Source of the DNA: Bacillota bacterium
Lineage (GTDB): Bacteria; Bacillota; Clostridia; Christensenellales; SZUA-584
Assembly: GCA_023408075.1 (NCBI GenBank)
Contig: JAEYKW010000042.1
Location: forward strand, 1 to 64,000
Reading direction: 5' to 3'
Length of the DNA stretch: 64,000 nucleotides
In this document: positions 8,101 to 17,725 of the stretch, piece after piece
Position numbering within the stretch: position 1 is the first letter of the stretch
How the letters are laid out: each line of letters begins with the position of its first letter
The notes under the pieces: model-generated
Database searches by the model: none
What the model was told of the DNA's origin: nothing
The model's input: only the letters and a program-made list of their open reading frames with translations
Program-made: the position numbers and the translations under genes

Positions 8101-9090
8101 TTAAATAATTGTTGGTACTGGGGCGATTATTGTACTATTTAAAATAGCTTCTCCCTCTCTTTGTAGACTTGCGGTTATTTCTCTTTCAACTTTTTCTGTA
8201 AGTTCTTGTTGTGATAAAGGTTCTAAAGCATTAATGACATCAACAATAGGAAACTCACGCCTCGAGACCAATTCGCGAGCCGCCTGCCTATCTGCTGGAA
8301 TGGGTAGATTCACATCATTCGGCAACTGTGCATCGGCTGCTATGAATTGTTGCACAATTCCCCATGCAGTATAAAACAACTGCATAAAAGAACCATCATA
8401 TGGTATAGGACAGACCATTATGTTCTTTTTATCGTCAAGATAAACTCGATCTGACCTGCCTTGAATTGAAGGTACTATACCAATCCTTAATCCCCTCGCT
8501 CCTTCAAGAGATGAAGGATTAATCTTTAACGACGTGCCTAACCATCTGTCAGAATCAGTTGCCCCAAAGAATAAATCTGCTTTCCACAGGCCACTTATAG
8601 AAGATGGCAGTGCTTTTCTTGTTTCAGGACGATAAAATGCTGCGGATATCATATTTAGGTAACTTTTAAGCTTCAAAGGTTGGGCTCGCTCCCCAGTTAA
8701 TACTCTTGATTCGGTAGTTAAAATATTATTGGCAGTATCAATCACCTGAACTTTTCCGCTTTTTTCGAGTCCAAATAGTATGGAATCAAAAACATTACCG
8801 GGCATTCTACATTTTTTTGCAGCATCAACAAGACGTTCTAAAACTGCAGAATCACCTCGCTTTACTGCATCATGAATAGCCCATTCAAAACAAAAACCAA
8901 TATCTCCTGCTCCAGGACGATAAGCTCTTGGCAGCATTTTTAATTTTATATTATCTAAACCACCTAGTTCCTGTACAATATCCGCCTTGATACCAATTAA
9001 CAATCCTGTAAGTATTGGACGAATTACCGATATACGCGCAAGCACCTCGCTTTGAATTGGGTTAATTTGCTTTTCCATAAGCAATTGCAT
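8101..9090 (-). CDS. PD-(D/E)xK nuclease-like protein of the AT-rich island
   Basis: A 329-aa protein from the ATG at 9090, with GGAGG 10 nt upstream. The pattern suggests a restriction-endonuclease-like fold. E69 sits in a helix (FEWAIHDA), D172 in the strand WKADLFFG, and a lysine in SLK (187-189), the E...D...(S/E)xK order of many type II-like nucleases. The region after it (RIGIVPS, then VCPIPYDGSF) looks like the conserved core of a protein family I cannot name. It is the last gene of a three-gene AT-rich unit, 72 nt after the large TPR/PIN-like gene. Its probable role is effector or partner in a defence system; the fold assignment is inference from residues only. Confidence 0.55.
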   Translation of the reverse strand: MQLLMEKQINPIQSEVLARISVIRPILTGLLIGIKADIVQELGGLDNIKLKMLPRAYRPGAGDIGFCFEWAIHDAVKRGDSAVLERLVDAAKKCRMPGNVFDSILFGLEKSGKVQVIDTANNILTTESRVLTGERAQPLKLKSYLNMISAAFYRPETRKALPSSISGLWKADLFFGATDSDRWLGTSLKINPSSLEGARGLRIGIVPSIQGRSDRVYLDDKKNIMVCPIPYDGSFMQLFYTAWGIVQQFIAADAQLPNDVNLPIPADRQAARELVSRREFPIVDVINALEPLSQQELTEKVEREITASLQREGEAILNSTIIAPVPTII

Positions 9091-9162
9091 AACTTTAGTT
9101 CCTCCTATTTTTGATAGTATATACAATGGGGAGAGTTAATTCCTATTAATCATTTTTCTTAC

Positions 9163-12100
9163 CTATTTCAATCTTGTGTTATTAATAAATGTTAGAATAT
9201 AATCGATATCAGACTGTCCGTTGATGCTAAGATTTTGTTTTAAAAACTCAATATAATTATTTCTTTCATTATCATTGCTAAATATTGAGACGTATCCAAT
9301 TACAAAGATTATGAATGCGGAACAAATACTAATTATCTTTTTGAATTCTGGTGTTTCAATTATCTGTATATAACCTTCATAATGACTGCATAGCGCATTA
9401 AAAATCATTATTTCCATAACTGAAGTTTTTTGAATGAGTTTGGATAGTACATCCTCAATGTTTGGATAATTAATTGAGATACAAGACATATAATACCTAG
9501 TCTTGCCAATATAATGATCCATAAAATGTATTATCTTTTTCGAGCAACTAACAAATTCTTCTGTTGTATGATGTTTATATAGCTTTGCTAGAAAACCAAC
9601 ATAAACTAGTGAAAAAGTTTTATAATCTGCATTCATGCCCATTTTTAAAAATGGATCAATTCTTTCGACCCCAAAGCTTTTATATGCAAAGTAGATATCA
9701 TCAGCATCAAAGCTAATAAAATCTAATCCCAGCTCTCTCATCTTGGTAATCACTTCAGCTACGATTACTCTTTTATCAGTATGTTTTTCTTTTATGAATA
9801 TGAAAAGTGTATTCACGTCAATTATTCTATCTAACTTAAATTCAAAATTAACAACAACTTCAGTGTTTAAAAATGGAACATCAAGCTTATCCGTTATTGA
9901 TATACAGTCAAGAATGTCTTCAGGAACTATTTCCTTTATGTTTGTCTTGATCTTCAAACTTTCATCTACAGCAAACTTCTTAAATGAAGGAGACCTTGCA
10001 ATATAATCAAGCACCTTTATTACATTTTCTTTATATGTACGGGTTCTTCTTTCGGTTAATGCTTCTAATGTAGAATACGGGATTAGAATTTCATCAAAGA
10101 CTTCCAGAAGACTCAAGGCGTTTGAAGCAGCAAAAATGGTTAGTGTTGTAGCATCAATAATGACTTTATTATCAATAAACTCAATTTTGGACTTGGAGTC
10201 TATCAATTTATCTCGTGAGATGGTTATCCGTGAAAAAGGATAATGCTTAAAAATAAGCATTTCTTCAATGCCTGTTGCAACCAGCTTATTATATGAAGAT
10301 ATCCCAAGCCATCCTTTAACAAAGTATTCATTCACAAATTTTAAATCCCTTTTACCACCAATAGCTTTTTCTAGTTTAGCAATTAGATCACTACCACTAT
10401 CATCATCAGAATATTGTATTAATTTGAACCAACTAGGATTCGGATTTTTAGCATAGTATTCACCCATATATCTAAATGCTTCATTTGTCCTATTGTTATT
10501 CATATTAAATGAACAATAAAATTGGTGAAATGGAGACCCTAAATCTACATCAAGGGACTCTAAGACAATCTCCAATTGATTGAAAGCTTCTTCTATCTGC
10601 TGCTTTTCTTCTAAGATGATAGCTTTAAACATATAGTAATATTCCGGCTTTTCTAATTCCATCGGATTCACTTGTTCAATATAGAACTCGGCATCATAGT
10701 ATTGATTTATTTGAAGCTTTATTTGAACAGCGTTTAACAACTCATTATGGTCTTGTGTGTACAGAAAATTCTCATAGAACGAAATTGCAAGATTCTCTAA
10801 GTCATGCTTAAACATGTAGTAATTGATTTTAAGAACTAATCTGTAATTATCATTTAAAATTGATAAATCACTTGTTTCATAAAGTCTAAAATAGTCGTCA
10901 AATTTCTTTTGATTCAGTAAATAAATCATTTTATGATAGAAAACAAAAGGTAAATGGACACCTATTATATTATAATCACCGTTGTCAACTTTTTTGAAAA
11001 AAATCTCAAGTTCATCATTAAGTTGATAGTCTAAATAGATTAGTAATAATTCAAAAAGTACAAATCCGTTTTTACATAATTCTGTTATTTTTCTAATTTC
11101 ATCAAATACTAAATCTTTTTGATCTCTTTTCTTAAGAAATTGTATGTAGTTCATTCTTAAAACTTCATCTAAATGGCAATTGAACTTCTGATAATAATGC
11201 ATATATTTTTTAAAATCATTTTCTTCCTTAATGGCATTTAGGAATGCGAGTAATAAAGTCTTTTCATCATTATTTTTGACTTCACCGAGTTCAAAAATGG
11301 GGGTCAATAATTCAATTACCTTACTATAATTCTCTTTTTTTTCATAATATAAAACCTCAAATCTTATTTGCTCAAATTCACTGAATAAAGATATTCTCTC
11401 TTCGTCAAGAACTCCATTGATTACCTGAGCTTCAACAACATGTTGAAGTATATCAGTCATTGTGTTATTGATGAACATTGTTGTTGTAGAATATATCTCC
11501 AATATCTTGGCATGATTGCTCTCTAAGGCTAGAATATTAAAGTAAAATGGAAAACTCATTTTAACAATTGTTTGAATAGTATCTTCTGTTCTTCTATTAT
11601 AAATATCCTCAAAGCTCTTCTTTGCTTGGTATAAGATAATAAAATCAATTTGGTCTAATTCCACCCTTCCATCTTCTTTTAACTCTTTAAAAGATAAGCA
11701 ATATTGACATATTGCTGCGATAATTTCTTTGCAAATACTATTTGATAATTCATTTGATATTAAGTGGTGCTCTTTTGCTATATCGTATTTTTTTGAATGA
11801 AAAGCGATATCACCATAGCACGAATGTATTGATGCAAGGTTATTTACGCTTAGCCCTTTATTTTCAAGAAACTTTTCGAGTAATATTTTAGCATCATCAT
11901 AAGAGATATTGTTGTTAATAGTTTTTAATAAGATCTCTGCTACCAATGCATTTATATAATCAGGCTTTGCATTTAAAGATTGGTTATTATAAGCAAAAGC
12001 CTTTGGTATATTTCCTTTCTTTAATTCTCGAATACCGAGTAAATAATAGTATCTATGAATCTCTTTTAGATCTATACCTAGGGCTTGTATCTTTACTTTC

Positions 12101-12492
12101 CAGAAATCGATGGTTCCATCACTAGCATCACTATTAATATAACAATTTAATAAACCATTATATATTAGAAACTTTTCGTCTATTGAATAATTATCAAATT
12201 GTGATGAAGCAATCAACTCTTGATATTTTTGAATTGCATAATAAAATTTTCCTTCATGGATTAAAGCTTCAATTGGTATTATTGCCTCTCTCAAGTTAAC
12301 AGAAGAATTTTTGTTTATTACAGACTCATAAATCTCTTGTACTTCACTTGTATCAGTAACATTAATAGTTATATATTTCTTAGTCCCAATCTCGTTATTT
12401 TTAAAGTCTGCAATTCCATTCTTATTATCTTGTTTAACAACAACGATATTTTTCTGAAATAATTCTTGAAAGAAGACACTTAATTTACTCAA
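9163..12492 (-). CDS. Large helical-repeat protein with C-terminal PIN-like domain
   Basis: An 1109-aa, strongly AT-rich gene. Residues 19-37 (V.Q.NKNG.A...NN.IG) form an Asn/Gly-rich motif shared with the upstream 54-aa membrane protein. Residues about 70-700 are alpha-helical repeats of TPR type (many Y/A/L pairs such as GKFYYAIQKYQELI and GNIPKAFAYNNQSL). Residues about 775-930 resemble a PIN nuclease: VIID with D780, TLEALTE with E810/E814, then EDILDCISITDKLDVPFLNTE. Residues 1051-1070 are hydrophobic. The start is TTG, with AAGGAGAG 8 nt upstream and only 19 nt after the previous stop, so it is operon-coupled. It may be a sensor/scaffold plus RNase of a defence system (inference). Confidence 0.7.
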   Translation of the reverse strand: MSKLSVFFQELFQKNIVVVKQDNKNGIADFKNNEIGTKKYITINVTDTSEVQEIYESVINKNSSVNLREAIIPIEALIHEGKFYYAIQKYQELIASSQFDNYSIDEKFLIYNGLLNCYINSDASDGTIDFWKVKIQALGIDLKEIHRYYYLLGIRELKKGNIPKAFAYNNQSLNAKPDYINALVAEILLKTINNNISYDDAKILLEKFLENKGLSVNNLASIHSCYGDIAFHSKKYDIAKEHHLISNELSNSICKEIIAAICQYCLSFKELKEDGRVELDQIDFIILYQAKKSFEDIYNRRTEDTIQTIVKMSFPFYFNILALESNHAKILEIYSTTTMFINNTMTDILQHVVEAQVINGVLDEERISLFSEFEQIRFEVLYYEKKENYSKVIELLTPIFELGEVKNNDEKTLLLAFLNAIKEENDFKKYMHYYQKFNCHLDEVLRMNYIQFLKKRDQKDLVFDEIRKITELCKNGFVLFELLLIYLDYQLNDELEIFFKKVDNGDYNIIGVHLPFVFYHKMIYLLNQKKFDDYFRLYETSDLSILNDNYRLVLKINYYMFKHDLENLAISFYENFLYTQDHNELLNAVQIKLQINQYYDAEFYIEQVNPMELEKPEYYYMFKAIILEEKQQIEEAFNQLEIVLESLDVDLGSPFHQFYCSFNMNNNRTNEAFRYMGEYYAKNPNPSWFKLIQYSDDDSGSDLIAKLEKAIGGKRDLKFVNEYFVKGWLGISSYNKLVATGIEEMLIFKHYPFSRITISRDKLIDSKSKIEFIDNKVIIDATTLTIFAASNALSLLEVFDEILIPYSTLEALTERRTRTYKENVIKVLDYIARSPSFKKFAVDESLKIKTNIKEIVPEDILDCISITDKLDVPFLNTEVVVNFEFKLDRIIDVNTLFIFIKEKHTDKRVIVAEVITKMRELGLDFISFDADDIYFAYKSFGVERIDPFLKMGMNADYKTFSLVYVGFLAKLYKHHTTEEFVSCSKKIIHFMDHYIGKTRYYMSCISINYPNIEDVLSKLIQKTSVMEIMIFNALCSHYEGYIQIIETPEFKKIISICSAFIIFVIGYVSIFSNDNERNNYIEFLKQNLSINGQSDIDYILTFINNTRLK

Positions 12493-12511
12493 TCGGAATT
12501 CTCTCCTTACT

Positions 12512-12676
12512 TCACTTTTGTTCTACATCATTTCCAATTATGTTATTGTTCATGGTTGCAGTTCCATTCTTGTTCTTCTGGCTTACTCTTACAGATTTTT
12601 TCTTAGTAACAATAAAAAAAGCACTGACTCCAAAAATAACTGTAATCACTATGCCTAATAAGACTTCGTTACTCAT
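12512..12676 (-). CDS. 54-aa single-TM protein with Asn/Gly-rich cytoplasmic motif
   Basis: A short gene found by reading the minus strand directly: ATG at 12676 with GGAGG seven nt upstream, TGA at 12512, 54 aa. Residues about 4-24 form one transmembrane helix. A KKK cluster (25-27) predicts a cytoplasmic C-terminus. The tail residues 35-49 read NKNGTATMNNNIIGN. The next gene (start 12492) has NKNGIADFKNNEIGT near its N-terminus, with identity at nine of fifteen positions, and upstream V and Q also match. Sharing of such a motif between adjacent proteins is typical of amyloid-type signalling pairs. It could be a membrane-acting effector or a membrane anchor for the large protein. Confidence 0.75.
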   Translation of the reverse strand: MSNEVLLGIVITVIFGVSAFFIVTKKKSVRVSQKNKNGTATMNNNIIGNDVEQK

Positions 12677-12744
12677 TCAATACCTCCAACAAAATGATTG
12701 CGAGAAATTCAATTGCACAGTATAGACAAACTGTTCTTCGCCAT

Positions 12745-12753
12745 ATTATAACA
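12745..12753 (-). promoter_or_regulatory. Extended -10 promoter of the AT-rich island operon
   Basis: On the minus strand TGT-TATAAT is followed, about 65-70 nt later, by the ATG at 12676. No good -35 is seen at the right distance, which fits an extended -10 promoter. It marks the upstream end of the three-gene unit. Confidence 0.5.
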
Positions 12754-12883
12754 AAAAGTCTAAAAATCCTCCACAAAAACTTTAGGTTGCAGGGGAAAGG
12801 GAATTGCGCTTTTCAGCAGATAAGTATAGATCGCCGCAATCAGGCGACAGATGGCGTAGACTCTGTACACCTTCCCGGACAAC

Positions 12884-12922
12884 ACCTCATCCGTTACGGC
12901 GCACCACCTTATCCACTTTCAA
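12884..12922. repeat. Family A repeat fragment
   Basis: ACACCTCATCCGTTACGGCGCACCACCTT matches one half of the dispersed family A element. It lies between the island promoter and the clpX terminator. The remainder of 12677-12983 holds the promoter and terminator listed separately and nothing else recognised. Confidence 0.6.
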
Positions 12923-12931
12923 GGGCCATAC

Positions 12932-12964
12932 AAAAAAGCCGATCCGGGAAAATCCCAGATCGGC
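12932..12964 (-). terminator. Terminator after clpX
   Basis: On the minus strand the stem GCCGATC.GGGA/TCCC.GATCGGC closes on TTTT and is followed by TTTTTT. It terminates the tig-clpP-clpX transcript. Confidence 0.85.
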
Positions 12965-12983
12965 CAATAAAACTTTTTTACTG

Positions 12984-14267
<1,284 letters not shown>

Positions 14268-14287
14268 TGATTCACCTCTTTTCCCCG

Positions 14288-14875
14288 TTACTTAGATTTG
14301 GGCGGGATGATCTCATCGACCAGCCCGTAAGCAAGCGCTTCCTCGGCGCTCATGAAATTGTCTCTTTCCGTATCCGCTTCGATCTTCTCGATGGGCTGGC
14401 CCGTTCTTTCTGCGAGTATCGCATTCATCTTTTTCTTGGTCTTGATGATATGCTCTGCATGAATCGCGATATCCGTTGCCTGCCCGCGCGTGCCGCCCGA
14501 AGGCTGATGAATCATCACTTCGCTGTTGGGCAGTACCTTGCGTTTGCCTTTGCTGCCCGCTGCGAGCAAAAACGCACCCATCGATGCGGCAAGGCCGATA
14601 CAGATGGTGCTCACATCGCATTTGATGTGCTGCATCGTATCGAATATGGCCATGCCCGCCGTGACGGAGCCACCCGGGCTGTTGATGTACAAAAAGATGT
14701 CCTTATCCGGGTCTTCCGCCTCTAAAAATATCATCTGCGCCACTGCCAGATTGGCCATGGCGTCTTCTATCTCACCGCTCAAAAACACGATCCGGTCTTT
14801 AAGCAGGCGAGAAAAAATATCGTAGCTTCTTTCTCCCTTGCTTGTTTGCTCAATGACATATGGTACAAGTGTCAT
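14288..14875 (-). CDS. clpP: ATP-dependent Clp protease proteolytic subunit ClpP
   Basis: A 195-aa serine protease that assembles as a tetradecameric chamber. The catalytic triad is at the canonical positions S98 (GLAASMG), H123 (MIHQPSGG) and D172 (RDNFMS). The hydrophobic-pocket and head-domain features are normal, and the N-terminal propeptide is short. It is located between tig and clpX, with short intergenic gaps and an SD before the ATG. Confidence 0.98.
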   Translation of the reverse strand: MTLVPYVIEQTSKGERSYDIFSRLLKDRIVFLSGEIEDAMANLAVAQMIFLEAEDPDKDIFLYINSPGGSVTAGMAIFDTMQHIKCDVSTICIGLAASMGAFLLAAGSKGKRKVLPNSEVMIHQPSGGTRGQATDIAIHAEHIIKTKKKMNAILAERTGQPIEKIEADTERDNFMSAEEALAYGLVDEIIPPKSK

Positions 14876-14905
14876 ACAATTTACCTCCGCCTATATCATA
14901 CTATT

Positions 14906-16240
14906 CTACTCAGCCGAAGTGTTTTCCTCTACGGCTTTGTCCTTTTTGACTTTTTTCTTGGAGCCTGAAATGACGGCGTTCTCCACGAGAAAACGCACCG
15001 TATTATCATACGCCAGATTCTCCTTGATATACGCAAGCTGCTCGTCGCTGAGCTTCTTCGCGTATTCCTCCACGTCCTTCTTCGCACGCTCCGCACGCGA
15101 TGCGATCTCTTCGTCCACCTGTTCCTGCGCCGCCTCAACATTTTCAGCTTTCATGACGGCTTCCACAGCGAGCTGGGTGCGCACGGATTTCTCGGCGCTT
15201 TCCCTGTACTCGGCCCGAAGGTCTTCTATCTTCGTTCCCGTCATCTGCAGATAGTCCGCCAGCTTCATGCCCTGATACATCAGCGAATACTCAATCTGCT
15301 GCATCTGGTGGTCAATCTGGTTTTCAATCATGCAATCCGGAAGGTCGATCTCGGTGTTTTTCACGAGTTCTTCGAGCACTGCGTTCTCAAGCTCGTGCTG
15401 AGCCTGATGCTCCGCCTGATGCTCAAGCTTTTTGCGCACATCCGCTTTGTACTCTTCGAACGTATCAAATTCGGATACGTCCTGCGCAAAATCGTCGTTA
15501 AGCTCCGGCATTTCCTTTGTTTTCACATCGTGCATCACGATATGAAACACGGCATCCTTGCCCGCCAGCTCGGTGGCTCTGTAGTCGTCGGGGAACTTGA
15601 CATTGATGTCCTTTTCCTCGTCAGGGCTCATGCCGATGACCTGCTCCTCAAAGCCTTCAATAAACGTATGCGATCCGAGTTCGAGCGCCTGGTTCTCGGC
15701 CGTGCCGCCTTCGAACTTCACGCCGTCCACGCTGCCCGAATAATCGATGATGACCTTGTCTTTTTCCTGCGCCGCGCGGTCCACATCCACCCATCTCGCA
15801 TTGCGCTCGGCTGCCTGTGCGATCTCGGCATCCACCTGCTCGTCATTGACCTCTGCTTTGACTTGCTTGACTTTAAGGCCTTTATACTCACCAAGCTTGA
15901 CTTCAGGTTTTAAGAAAACCTCCGCCGTATAACACACGCCTTCCTTGCCGATCGCTGTGACATCGAGCTTGGGGCGCGACACGGGCACGAGCTTGAGTTC
16001 ATCCACCGCTTTTGTATAGCTCTCCGGAAATGCGATATCAAATGCATCCTCATAGAATATGCCTTCGCCGTACTGCTTTTCAATAATCGGGCGCGGCGCA
16101 TGGCCTTTGCGGAACCCTTGAATACTGAATTTTCCTTTGCTCTTGAGGTATGCCTGCTGCAGCGCTGCCGCAAACTCTTCCGCTGAAATGTTGACTTCAA
16201 TTTTAACCTGGTTTGCGCCCACGCTTTCCACTTTCGCCAA
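14906..16240 (-). CDS. tig: Trigger factor (ribosome-associated chaperone)
   Basis: A 444-aa chaperone and peptidyl-prolyl isomerase that binds the ribosomal exit tunnel. The N-terminal ribosome-binding domain contains the signature FRKGHAP (residues about 44-50, GFRKGHAPRPIIEKQYG). An FKBP-like PPIase domain covers about 150-240, and the long helical C-terminal domain ends in a Lys/Glu-rich tail. It is first in the tig-clpP-clpX operon, 30 nt before clpP. An SD (AGGAGG) lies before the ATG. Confidence 0.97.
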   Translation of the reverse strand: MAKVESVGANQVKIEVNISAEEFAAALQQAYLKSKGKFSIQGFRKGHAPRPIIEKQYGEGIFYEDAFDIAFPESYTKAVDELKLVPVSRPKLDVTAIGKEGVCYTAEVFLKPEVKLGEYKGLKVKQVKAEVNDEQVDAEIAQAAERNARWVDVDRAAQEKDKVIIDYSGSVDGVKFEGGTAENQALELGSHTFIEGFEEQVIGMSPDEEKDINVKFPDDYRATELAGKDAVFHIVMHDVKTKEMPELNDDFAQDVSEFDTFEEYKADVRKKLEHQAEHQAQHELENAVLEELVKNTEIDLPDCMIENQIDHQMQQIEYSLMYQGMKLADYLQMTGTKIEDLRAEYRESAEKSVRTQLAVEAVMKAENVEAAQEQVDEEIASRAERAKKDVEEYAKKLSDEQLAYIKENLAYDNTVRFLVENAVISGSKKKVKKDKAVEENTSAE

Positions 16241-16459
16241 TTTATTGTCCTCCTAGAGTTGTTTCATCCAAAATAGCGGCTTTTGTATTGCAAAAATGCC
16301 GCTCTATATAGTAACATATATACAATTTCAATGCAATGAGAAACAAAGGAAAATTCATTGAAATTTCATATCATGATGTCCTTTTGCCGCAGGAAATATA
16401 CTTCAATTGCGCAAAACAGAAATCATGCGAAAAAGACAAAAAAACAGCGGTATCGGGTA

Positions 16460-16494
16460 TTGCATAAATATACATGATACTGTATAATTATAAG
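16460..16494 (+). promoter_or_regulatory. argGH promoter overlapped by ARG-box-like sites
   Basis: TTGCAT (16460-16465) is 17 nt from TATAAT (16483-16488). TGCATAAATATACA (16461-16474) has the TG-N-AT-N4-AT-N-CA symmetry of an ArgR operator. A weaker second site, TGTATAATTATAAG (16481-16494), covers the -10. The arrangement predicts arginine-dependent repression by an ArgR encoded elsewhere; that is an inference. Confidence 0.6.
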
Positions 16495-16516
16495 CATCAA
16501 TTTGGAGGTTTTAGCA

Positions 16517-17725
16517 ATGGAGAAGTTAAAGGTTTTGCTGGCCTATTCAGGCGGGCTGGACACATCGGTGATTATACCGTGGCTCAAAGAGAATTACGAC
16601 TGCGAAGTGATCGCGATGGCGGCGGATGTCGGGCAGGGCGAGGAGCTCTCTCCGCTCAACGAAAAAGCGATTCAAAGCGGCGCGGCCAAGATATACATCG
16701 AAGATTTGAAGGAAGAATTCGTGACGGATTTCGTATTCCCGACGCTCAAAGCAAGCGCGGTATACGAAGGAAAATATCTGCTCGGCACGTCGATGGCGCG
16801 GCCCATCATTGCCAAGCGCCTTGTTGAGATCGCGAAGAAGGAAGGCTGCACCGCGATCTGCCACGGCGCAACGGGCAAGGGCAACGATCAGGTGCGTTTC
16901 GAGCTGACCATCAAGGCGCTTGCGCCCGAGATGAAGATCATCGCTCCGTGGCGCATATGGGACATCAAATCACGCGAGGACGCGATTGCCTACCTTGAGG
17001 AGCGCAATCTGCCGCTGCCTGTGTCCAAAAAGCGGCCCTACAGCATGGACAGGAACCTCTGGCACTTAAGCCACGAGGGCAGCGACCTGGAAGACCCGTG
17101 GAACGAGCCGCAGGACGATCTGTACCTGATCTGCACGCCGCCCGAGAAGGCGCCCGACAAGCCCGACTATGTGACGGTCAGCTTTGAGCAGGGCGTGCCC
17201 GTGTCGGTGAACGGTGAAAAGCTCTCTCCCATCGCGCTGATCGAAAAGCTCAACGAACTCGGCGCGGCACACGGCGTGGGCATTGACGACATGGTGGAAA
17301 ACCGTCTCGTCGGTATGAAATCGCGCGGCGTATACGAAACCCCGGGCGGCACGATACTCTACGAAGCGCACCGCGCGCTCGAGAGCATCACGCTCGACCG
17401 CGACACACTGCACTATAAGCAGGGCGTCGCCTTAAAGTTCGCCGAGATGGTGTATTACGGCCAATGGTTTGCGCCGCTCCGCGAAGCGCTCAGCGCGTTC
17501 GTGGATGCCACACAGCAGACCGTGACGGGCGATGTGCGCATTAAGCTTTACAAGGGCAGCTGCGTGGCCGCCGGTGTGAAATCGCCGTATACGCTGTATA
17601 GCGAAGAATTCGCGACATTCGGACGCGACGAAGTTTACAATCAAAAAGATGCCGAGGGCTTCATCAATCTGTTCGGCCTGCCGCTCAAGGTGAAGGCGCT
17701 TGCCGACCAGAAGAGGAACAAATAA
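16517..17725 (+). CDS. argG: Argininosuccinate synthase
   Basis: A 402-aa enzyme that condenses citrulline with aspartate (ATP to AMP) in arginine synthesis. The N-type ATP pyrophosphatase P-loop is AYSGGLDTSV (about 9-18). Other family segments are GATGKGNDQVRFE, KKRPYSMDRNLWHLSHEG and the C-terminal LYKGS. The ATG at 16517 has an SD (GGAGG); the in-frame TTG at 16502 is upstream of that SD and is unlikely. Its TAA shares a base with the argH ATG (TAATG), so translation is coupled. Confidence 0.98.
   Translation: MEKLKVLLAYSGGLDTSVIIPWLKENYDCEVIAMAADVGQGEELSPLNEKAIQSGAAKIYIEDLKEEFVTDFVFPTLKASAVYEGKYLLGTSMARPIIAKRLVEIAKKEGCTAICHGATGKGNDQVRFELTIKALAPEMKIIAPWRIWDIKSREDAIAYLEERNLPLPVSKKRPYSMDRNLWHLSHEGSDLEDPWNEPQDDLYLICTPPEKAPDKPDYVTVSFEQGVPVSVNGEKLSPIALIEKLNELGAAHGVGIDDMVENRLVGMKSRGVYETPGGTILYEAHRALESITLDRDTLHYKQGVALKFAEMVYYGQWFAPLREALSAFVDATQQTVTGDVRIKLYKGSCVAAGVKSPYTLYSEEFATFGRDEVYNQKDAEGFINLFGLPLKVKALADQKRNK

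Noticed and set aside
12540..12725. A 61-aa plus-strand ORF in the island leader
   Set aside because: It is the reverse strand of the 54-aa membrane gene, which has the better SD, operon spacing and shared motif.
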